From NCBI GenBank assembly GCA_903857265.1, contig CAIODZ010000015.1, positions 1 to 64,000 on the forward strand: a DNA stretch of 64,000 nt, read 5' to 3'. The number at the start of each line of letters is the position of its first letter. The first letter of the stretch is position 1. The position numbers and the translations under genes were made by a program. Positions 57,236 through 64,000 of this stretch are shown piece by piece. The stretch is from an uncultured Phycisphaerales bacterium. GTDB taxonomy: Bacteria > Planctomycetota > Phycisphaerae > Sedimentisphaerales > Anaerobacaceae. Under the pieces are notes generated by a model. The model was not told the DNA's origin and did no database searches. It saw only the letters and a program-made list of their open reading frames with translations.

Positions 57236-57664
57236 TCAATCCCCCTTTTTCGGCACATTTGTCAGCCGCTGAATTTGTCGCATCGTCTTCCGCACCTCGT
57301 AATACGTCGTTTCGTGCCTATCCGCTATTTCCTTCATTGGCAGCCCGTCCACAAAATAATCTCTCGCCATTCCAATTTGTTCCTGCGTGAATTTGCCGCG
57401 GTTGTGCAGACAAATGATGTATTGCCCGTCAAGAAGCCGGCGAACCAGTTTGTGAATACGCCTCGCGACGTTCGCCTCATTGACGCCCGCCAGCCGCGCC
57501 ATCTGATTTAATGTCCCCGTGCCGTTCAGATACATCTGCACCAGCGCGCCATCTTTGCCCGTCAGCAGCCCCGCCCTGCATCGCAGAAGGTCGATTCTGT
57601 CCGTAGCTTCTGTCTCTTCTCTGCCGATGGGATTAACTTTTTGAAACGCCCTGCTCCTGGCCAT
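57236..57664 (-). CDS. HTH DNA-binding protein (sigma-70 region 4-like, two HTH-like segments)
   Basis: TLNQMARLAGVNEANVARRIHKLVRRLL and FTQEQIGMARDYFVDGLPMKEIADRHETTYYEVRKTMRQI; 3-nt gap to ABC ATPase gene. Confidence 0.7.
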   Translation of the reverse strand: MARSRAFQKVNPIGREETEATDRIDLLRCRAGLLTGKDGALVQMYLNGTGTLNQMARLAGVNEANVARRIHKLVRRLLDGQYIICLHNRGKFTQEQIGMARDYFVDGLPMKEIADRHETTYYEVRKTMRQIQRLTNVPKKGD

Positions 57665-58355
57665 TGTCTCGCACCTCCATTTTCTTTTGCCTTTTTATTA
57701 TTTCTCTGTGTCCTCTGTGACCTCTGTGGCTAAAAATCTGTGGCTAAACTCAAAACTAAAAACTAAACACTCTCGCCCACCCGCACTCCGTCCCTGTCGG
57801 GCGACCTAACCCTTATTTACTTGCTATGTCAGTTTATTAACACCAATACATATTGTTAACTATTAACCTAACAACAACCGCAATTTTATATCTATCATCC
57901 TAAATGTCAAATTGTTTTTAGTATAAAAACAAATATTTTTTACTGTTCACTATTTACAAAACAAGAGAATTGCCAAAAACCCCTTTTTTAGCCCAATAAC
58001 GAAGATTTTCAGGGGTTTATTTTGAGAATGGAGTTAGATAATTTTTTTGTCTTTTGGCTAATTTTATTGCGAGTTTTTCAAATTGACATGGACAATACAG
58101 CTTTCTTAAACCAATTCCCGCCCGTCCTGCCTGCACTGAGCCTGTCGAAGTGAGCTTGTCGAAGGAATCCGCAATCGCACACGTAGCGAAGCGCAGGGTC
58201 CGCTTCGGCAATACGAACGACGAACTAAGGTCTTGAAATCCGGGCTGAATCGGAATCATTGCTATTCTCCTGCCAGCAGGATAAAATCCTTGGAAACCTG
58301 TGCCATAAGTAGAATATATGTGGAACAAACGCAGGATTATTTAGGATGCGGGAAA

Positions 58356-58751
58356 ATGCGGGTAAACTATAAGATAATTCAAGCCAGGGATTTCATAAAG
58401 GCCAAGCCCACCGGCGAGATAGATCTTGATGAGAGCAAAAAATTACTCGGTCAACTTGCAAAGATGGAGCAGATAATCGGAGATCATGAGATACTGATGG
58501 ACTTGCGGGAGACCTACGGCCACATGGATCATGCCGACTTGTTTGAGCTGGTTCTCGAACTTGGGCGACACAAGGAGGCATTCCGAAGTAAGATCGCTGT
58601 CATTGCAAGAGATGATGAACAATTCAACAAAGCTGTTTTTTTGGAGATGTGCGCGAATATCGACAGATTTACCGTTATGGCGTTCACCGATTTTGAAAAG
58701 GCGACAAACTGGCTCCAGTCCAGTGAGGGTATACAAGACCTGTGGGCATAA
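58356..58751 (+). CDS. STAS/SpoIIAA-like protein
   Basis: GEIDLDESKKLLGQLAKMEQIIGDHEILMDLRETYGHMDHADLFELVLELGRHKEAFRSKIAVIARDD...ATNWLQ. Confidence 0.65.
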   Translation: MRVNYKIIQARDFIKAKPTGEIDLDESKKLLGQLAKMEQIIGDHEILMDLRETYGHMDHADLFELVLELGRHKEAFRSKIAVIARDDEQFNKAVFLEMCANIDRFTVMAFTDFEKATNWLQSSEGIQDLWA

Positions 58752-58798
58752 GCTTGCTGCCGCAATGAAGATGTAATGTAAGCGAAAGGAGAAGAGCC

Positions 58799-60346
58799 AT
58801 GACCCGAAACACGCATATTGCCATTACGCTGGCCGCTCTTCTTACTTTATGCAATTTGCTTTTTGCACAAAAAGAAGAACTCCGCCAAACTGCTTCGCGT
58901 TCCCCAGCGGACAAAGCTAAGGAAGTAAATCCAGACACACATCTGGTGCTCACTTTCCCCGGCAAGCCAACATTAGGCAATTCGGGACAGATTCGTATTT
59001 ATGACGCAGCAGACAACCGTATGGTTGACGTCCTGGACCTGAGCATCCCGCCAGGCCCGACAACCAGCAACAAGACCACGGCACCTTACGCTGCGATTCC
59101 TTACGAATACGTCTCAGGCCGCTTCACCAATGCCAACACTAACCCGGGAACTCCATCCGGCACTGCGCTTGCCACGCCGGATAACTTCCAGCTTACGATC
59201 ATCGGCGGCTTCACCGATGCGTTTCACTTTTACCCCGTCATCATCCATGACACCGTGGCGACGATATACCCTCACAATAATATTCTGGAGTATAACAAGA
59301 CATATTACGTGCAGATTGATCCCCCAGTGCTGACCCTCAGCGACGGTAGCTTCTCTGGAATCACAGGAAAAACCGGATGGACTTTCACAACCAAAAAAAA
59401 TCCGCCTCCAAAGAATTCCCAGCGGCTCGTGGTCTGCGCCGACGGCACAGGCGATTTCAGCACCGTGCAGGGAGCGGTCGATTTTCTCCCGAATAACAAT
59501 CCCAATCGCGTAACCATATTCATCAAAAACGGCACGTATGAGGAAATCGTTTATTTCCGCAACAAGACAAACATCACATTCCTCGGCGAGGACCGGGACA
59601 AGACAATTGTGTGTTACGCCAATAATGAGGTCTTCAATCCGCATCCGTCGAACGTAGCCACCAACGAGATGCCGGGGACATTTCCTTCCCGCCGCGCTGC
59701 GTTCATGGGAGATAATTCAAAAGGGATTCACCTCGTCAACTTCACGGTCAAAACCACAGCGAAAGGCCAGGCCGAAGGACTGCTTCTGGCGGGCGGGCAA
59801 AATATCGTCAGCAATGTTAATATTGAGGGCTCAGGAGATGCCTTACAAGTCAACGGCTCGGTTTACCTGACCGATTGCAAAATTACAGGTGACGGAGATA
59901 TAATCCTCGGCCGCGGACCGGCGTTCTTCAACCGTTGCGAGCTCATTTCACATGGCGGCGCCTATATGTGGATACGCAACACATCCGCTAACCACGGTAA
60001 TGTCTTTCTGAATTGCAGGTTCCAAACTGAAGGGGCACGCGAAACCGAAATCGCACGTGCGCCTACGAACAAAGGAAAGGATTACCCATACTGCGAAGCA
60101 GTTTTGCTCAATTGCGCCCTTGCGGGCATTAGTCCCGCGGGGTGGGGTCCGGTAGGCCCCGACACATCGAATATTCATTATTGGGAATACAATAGCACCA
60201 ACATCAGCGACGGCAAACCGGTTGATATCAGCCGGCGGCATCCCGCCTCCAGACAACTGAACAAAGACAAAGACGCCGAGATAATCGCCAACTACAGCAA
60301 TCCTGCTTATGTGCTTGGCGGCTGGACACCTTCGATGCCCCCGTAA
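58799..60346 (+). CDS. Secreted pectinesterase-family protein with N-terminal Ig-like domain
   Basis: VVCADGTGDFSTVQGAVDFLPNNNPNRVTIFIKNGTYEEIVYF...DKTIVCYANN; parallel beta-helix pattern. Confidence 0.92.
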   Translation: MTRNTHIAITLAALLTLCNLLFAQKEELRQTASRSPADKAKEVNPDTHLVLTFPGKPTLGNSGQIRIYDAADNRMVDVLDLSIPPGPTTSNKTTAPYAAIPYEYVSGRFTNANTNPGTPSGTALATPDNFQLTIIGGFTDAFHFYPVIIHDTVATIYPHNNILEYNKTYYVQIDPPVLTLSDGSFSGITGKTGWTFTTKKNPPPKNSQRLVVCADGTGDFSTVQGAVDFLPNNNPNRVTIFIKNGTYEEIVYFRNKTNITFLGEDRDKTIVCYANNEVFNPHPSNVATNEMPGTFPSRRAAFMGDNSKGIHLVNFTVKTTAKGQAEGLLLAGGQNIVSNVNIEGSGDALQVNGSVYLTDCKITGDGDIILGRGPAFFNRCELISHGGAYMWIRNTSANHGNVFLNCRFQTEGARETEIARAPTNKGKDYPYCEAVLLNCALAGISPAGWGPVGPDTSNIHYWEYNSTNISDGKPVDISRRHPASRQLNKDKDAEIIANYSNPAYVLGGWTPSMPP

Positions 60347-60389
60347 CTATCGCGGTTGGAGAATCCAGGTCGAACCCTTTCCATTCCGA

Positions 60390-60419
60390 TATACGCTGTC
60401 CGCTGAACGCTGCTTCTGC
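60390..60419. repeat. 30-bp perfect repeat copy 1 (tatacgctgtccgctgaacgctgcttctgc)
   Basis: Identical to 61331-61360. Confidence 0.95.
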
Positions 60420-60690
60420 CCGCTCCCGGCGAATTCAAAACTCTTACCGCCTTCTGCTCTTGCAATATAGGCATTTGCGAGGTCTATATTAGGCAATATG
60501 CCCATAGACCCGTTCACTGCGATTCGTATGATATATATAGAGCATTCCAGATGGTCCTTCGACAGAGCCCCCCTGAAATGAAAAACCGTTTCGAGTTGGT
60601 ATAGAAAATGAATATGTGGGTTTGGTTCTCAGGCGGCTTGTGGCTGTGTGCAATGAACACTAAACCCAGAAAAAGAAAGGTCGGATTGTT

Positions 60691-60843
60691 ATGCTTTACA
60701 CTTTAGCTGTAGTTTTGCTCATATTGTGGCTCCTCGGGTTAGTGAGTTCCTACACTATGGGTGGGTTCATTCACATTCTTCTGGTGATTGCCATTGTGGT
60801 TATTCTGCTTAGAGTCATCAGCGGACGAAGAATCACGTCGTGA
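60691..60843 (+). CDS. lmo0937-family-like 50-aa membrane protein
   Basis: MLYTLAVVLLILWLLGLVSSYTMGGFIHILLVIAIVVILLRVISGRRITS; below the 60-aa cutoff of the supplied ORF track. Confidence 0.82.
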   Translation: MLYTLAVVLLILWLLGLVSSYTMGGFIHILLVIAIVVILLRVISGRRITS

Positions 60844-60860
60844 CCATTCAGATGTTAACT

Positions 60861-60884
60861 GTTATGGGTGTTAACACCCATAAC
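60861..60884 (+). promoter_or_regulatory. 24-bp perfect palindrome, extended hairpin
   Basis: GTTATGGGTGTTAACACCCATAAC; arms extend outward with G.U/WC pairs on + strand. Confidence 0.7.
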
Positions 60885-60932
60885 GGTTGGGCTTCGGTCT
60901 TCCGCTTGTCCGCCTGTGGCGGATAGCGTTAT

Positions 60933-60952
60933 CTATGGGTTACTACCCGTAG
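60933..60952 (+). promoter_or_regulatory. Hairpin ctatgggt-tact-acccgtag upstream of DUF3185-like gene
   Basis: 8-bp stem, one G.U on + strand. Confidence 0.55.
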
Positions 60953-60990
60953 TACTGTGGCGGAGCAGTAAAAATTTAAAGGAAAATCCA

Positions 60991-61206
60991 ATGAATACGA
61001 ATAAACTAATCTCGCTGGCAATTGTTGCCGGCGGTATCGCTCTTGTGGCTTTTGGTGTTGCTGCGACAAACTCGTTCCCTTCTGATGTTTCTCGCTTTTT
61101 CACAGGCTCACCTACCGACAAGGCGATATGGATGGTAATCGGCGGAATTGTTGCGATGATTATTGGCCTGGGTGGCTTGTCGTACGGTAAACCTAAGGGT
61201 GCCTGA
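60991..61206 (+). CDS. DUF3185-like small membrane protein
   Basis: MNTNKLISLAIVAGGIALVAFGVAATNSFPSDVSRFFTGSPTDKAIWMVIGGIVAMIIGLGGL; SD AAGGAAA. Confidence 0.82.
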   Translation: MNTNKLISLAIVAGGIALVAFGVAATNSFPSDVSRFFTGSPTDKAIWMVIGGIVAMIIGLGGLSYGKPKGA

Positions 61207-61330
61207 TTGCTTCAAAAAAGTTCTCCGTGCTCTCTGTCCTGCCTCGGCTCCCCGCCGCGGCGAGACGGGTGTCTTTTGCTTGCCTTGAGCGAAGTCGAAG
61301 GGCCTTAATTCCGCGATTCCAACTGTCAGC

Positions 61331-61360
61331 TATACGCTGTCCGCTGAACGCTGCTTCTGC
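61331..61360. repeat. 30-bp perfect repeat copy 2
   Basis: Identical to 60390-60419. Confidence 0.95.
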
Positions 61361-61574
61361 TTCCCTTGCACTTCCCGCGCAAAATGAACATCACTTCCAT
61401 CTTGCAAATATCCCCACATTGCTTAAACTAATTATCTATGGCTAAGAAACCTGTATCCAACTTGAAGAAAACCAAAACCGGCAAAATCATTCGTGCCATT
61501 ACCGTCAAAGACATCCTCGACGAGCAAATCGCCTACAAACTGGCTTAGAGTATATTGAAAAATAGTAGCAATAA

Positions 61575-62057
61575 ATGGAAATAGTTAATCAGCAAAACAT
61601 AACTCTTGTTACTGCAATGATTGGTGCTGTGTGTGGCATATTGGGTTTGATTTTAGGTATAATTAATACTTGGCATCAAATTAGCAAAAACCGTGTTAGG
61701 CTAAAAATAATTCCTAAAATTGCATTTATGATTGATGCAAATAATGTTTTGACGTTTGATAGGTATAACGAAAGCGTTTCCGACCGTTTTCGCAAAGGTA
61801 TTCCATTTAGACTTTGTATAGAAGTAATCAACTTAAGTGCCTTTCCTTTAACCATTTCTGATATTGGATTTGGCAAAACAAATAATTTAAGGCAAATTCT
61901 TTTTTGTCCAGAACTTACGCCAGGAAAAACATGGCCGCCTCGTCTTGAATCAAGAGAATCTGTTGTAGCTTATGCGAATACTGATTGTGGTGTTACTTGT
62001 TATGGGACAAGCCCAATATTCAAAGAGTATATTCGAGATTTACATCTAAAATCATAA
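61575..62057 (+). CDS. Membrane-anchored hypothetical protein
   Basis: N-terminal TM then beta-rich segment (CIEVINLSAFPLTISDIGFGK). Confidence 0.65.
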   Translation: MEIVNQQNITLVTAMIGAVCGILGLILGIINTWHQISKNRVRLKIIPKIAFMIDANNVLTFDRYNESVSDRFRKGIPFRLCIEVINLSAFPLTISDIGFGKTNNLRQILFCPELTPGKTWPPRLESRESVVAYANTDCGVTCYGTSPIFKEYIRDLHLKS

Positions 62058-62064
62058 ACATAAT

Positions 62065-62850
62065 ATGGCCGCTGAATCAATATTATTTGAACAGAGCTTT
62101 CTCTCGAAGAAATCCGAAGATGTTATTTTACCAAATTTTATACCCACATATATCCAGCTTCACCAAGATATTTGGTATCGCCTAATTTGTGTTGATGCTA
62201 ACCTACAGATACTCGAAACGATTGGTCGTTTTCCTCTCCATCATTTATACGCCCCCCAGAACAATGTCTTTTGGGGAATGGTTTTTTGGAACTTTGTCCA
62301 AATGTCAGTCATGCTCCTGCACGGCCTTGTTTCCGACAATACGAAGAACGCGCATACCCTTCCGAAATTTAGAAACACTGTGCTTAATCATCTGCGCACA
62401 GATTCACTTAAGATTGCATATCGCAAAAGTTTAAATCAGACTAAGTTAAATAAACAACTTGTACCTATACGCAATAAAATAAGCCACATGCGCAATGAAG
62501 TAGTAGCCCATCGCTTTCTCGATACCAAAGGTCGCTTGAAAGCTCCACATATTGGTGGTGTTAGCATTTCCGAACTGCGTAAGGTATTTGAAGATATAAA
62601 ACGACTCTTTGAGGCATGCTGCTTTGGCAGCGAATACGTCACCTCGTTCTATCCGCCCCTTGTGCCAGGCTATAAGACCACCGAAAAAGATATCGAGGAA
62701 ATTCTCTGCTTGATAGTAAAAAATAGTTATTGGCTCAATCAACCAGAACGTCACGCGCCATCTTGGCAACACATCAAACCGCACAAACCCATTAAGGATA
62801 TTGAAGAACTTAACAAATGGAGGACCAAGCTCAACCTCTCGCCAGCATAA
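62065..62850 (+). CDS. HEPN/AbiU2-like helical protein candidate
   Basis: PIRNKISHMRNEVVAHRFLD contains R-x4-H plus N..AH pattern; 7-nt gap from upstream gene. Confidence 0.5.
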   Translation: MAAESILFEQSFLSKKSEDVILPNFIPTYIQLHQDIWYRLICVDANLQILETIGRFPLHHLYAPQNNVFWGMVFWNFVQMSVMLLHGLVSDNTKNAHTLPKFRNTVLNHLRTDSLKIAYRKSLNQTKLNKQLVPIRNKISHMRNEVVAHRFLDTKGRLKAPHIGGVSISELRKVFEDIKRLFEACCFGSEYVTSFYPPLVPGYKTTEKDIEEILCLIVKNSYWLNQPERHAPSWQHIKPHKPIKDIEELNKWRTKLNLSPA

Positions 62851-63028
62851 ACCCTCTTTTTAGCGATTCAAAGATAAAACCGGCAGGTCAAAAAAATAAT
62901 TCTCTGCCTGCCCCGGCGTAGCGCAGCGAAGATGGGTGTGCTCTGTGAACTCTTGCCGGAAGGCATCCTTAGGGAGTGGCTAAAAAAACAGTGTAATCTG
63001 TGAACTCTGTGGCTAAAAAACTCGGTAG

Positions 63029-63598
63029 CTAAAAAAGCAATCTTTTAAGTAGTTCCATCGGCATACCCATAACGTTTGTCATACTGCCCTCGATGTGGTC
63101 AACGAATGGGTCGTTGTCGCTGATAGAATACGCGCCCGCCTTGTTCTGCCAGACGCCGCTCTCGATATGCTCGGCAATCTGGGCATCCGTCAGTTTCTTC
63201 GGGTAAACAACCGTCGTATCCGCTTCGACAATTTTCAGATTGCGCAATTTACAGATAATGGCAACGCCCGTGATGACCTTGTGGGGCTTGCTGAATAGCA
63301 TTCGCGTAATCTCTTCTGCGTGTTTCGCGTCGCGGGGCTTGCCGATAATTTGGCCCTCGAAATCGACGACGGTATCCGCCCCGATTACGATTGAATCAGG
63401 ATACTTGTCGGCAACGTCATTCCCCTTGGCTAAAGCCAATTGTTTGGCGTATTCGGCAGGAGCGATATTTTCAGCTGAGAAAATTGATTCATCGATTTGC
63501 GAGACGACAACGGTGAATTTGTAGCCGGCTTCGGCGAATAGCTGTTTACGCCGAGGCGACGCTGATGCCAGTATGATTGTTTTAGAATGAATATCCAA
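63029..63598 (-). CDS. maf: Maf-family nucleotide pyrophosphatase
   Basis: IILASASPRRKQLFAEAG, VIGADTVVDFEGQIIGKPRD, TNVMGMPMELL. Confidence 0.95.
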   Translation of the reverse strand: MDIHSKTIILASASPRRKQLFAEAGYKFTVVVSQIDESIFSAENIAPAEYAKQLALAKGNDVADKYPDSIVIGADTVVDFEGQIIGKPRDAKHAEEITRMLFSKPHKVITGVAIICKLRNLKIVEADTTVVYPKKLTDAQIAEHIESGVWQNKAGAYSISDNDPFVDHIEGSMTNVMGMPMELLKRLLF

Positions 63599-63632
63599 TT
63601 TTAATTTTCAGTGAAATCTGTGTAATCTGTGG

Positions 63633-64000
63633 TTACCTTAACCGTACCGAGTATGTTATTTTCCGGCAGAAGATAAGGTATTGTTTTTCGATTTTCTCAT
63701 AATCGCTGTCGATGTAATGCTCGAACAGCACCTTTCCGATTTCGTGGTTCCAGTTGACGGTAATCGGTATATTTCTGTCGGCGGCGATTATCATGTCCTC
63801 CTGGGCCAGGGGCCACTGGCCATTTAGCCCGTCGAAGAGCAGCTTTTGATATTTGGCTAAGCGTTTGCCGTAATCATCTTCACGAAGGAAGCGGACAAGG
63901 GCATACGCCTGGCTGTAAAAAGCAGCGACGGCGTCATCGTTTTCGGTTACAACTTCGCCGGGGTTGAGCGTTATCAGGGTCTTGAGAGGTATAATCTTAT
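63633..64000 (-). CDS. Partial DUF1570-like protein, truncated by window end
   Basis: Manual translation ...DAVAAFYSQAYALVRFLREDDYGKRLAKYQKLLFDGLNGQWPLAQEDMIIAADRNIPITVNWNHEIGKVLFEHYIDSDYEKIEKQYLIFCRK... Confidence 0.5.
   Translation of the reverse strand, partial: KIIPLKTLITLNPGEVVTENDDAVAAFYSQAYALVRFLREDDYGKRLAKYQKLLFDGLNGQWPLAQEDMIIAADRNIPITVNWNHEIGKVLFEHYIDSDYEKIEKQYLIFCRKITYSVRLR

Noticed and set aside
61438-61548. 36-aa ORF MAKKPVSNLKKTKTGKIIRAITVKDILDEQIAYKLA
   Set aside because: Could be a small protein or gene remnant but no SD or family evidence
1-64000. CRISPR arrays, rRNA or tRNA genes, IS elements
   Set aside because: No regularly spaced repeats with unique spacers, no rRNA/tRNA signatures, and no transposase ORF recognised

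Overview
The window looks like a chromosomal segment of a Planctomycetota (Phycisphaerae/Sedimentisphaerales-like) bacterium. Evidence: a PEP-CTERM protein, a TIGR03790-like/dockerin protein, GLUG+LamG secreted giants, DUF1570- and DUF2617-like proteins, and many M16/AKR/GH family proteins. Most of it is ordinary housekeeping: sigma-54 response regulator, RluA, transketolase, Mfd, ClpC, serpin, PadR, M16 peptidase pair, argB-argD-argF, RdgB, RpiB, Maf. No rRNA, tRNA or CRISPR was recognised. The most unusual content lies at 50.3-57.7 kb. A tight minus-strand operon encodes an HTH protein, a soluble ABC ATPase, a GNAT-fold protein, a ParB-like protein and a TerS-like HTH protein. It is separated by a glycoside hydrolase, a structured intergenic region and rpiB from an apparently intact phage terminase large subunit, with no capsid, portal or tail genes in view. 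Within the 52.3-52.9 kb gap I see a plus-strand three-way-junction RNA candidate and a micro-ORF transcription unit. Other points are an RNase HI-PurN fusion next to a C4 zinc-ribbon protein, a possible HEPN gene pair at 61.6-62.9 kb, a PadR-type operator, and several families of short dispersed repeats, two of which are read in frame inside the ParB-like gene. All family calls come from recalled motifs; no database search was run.
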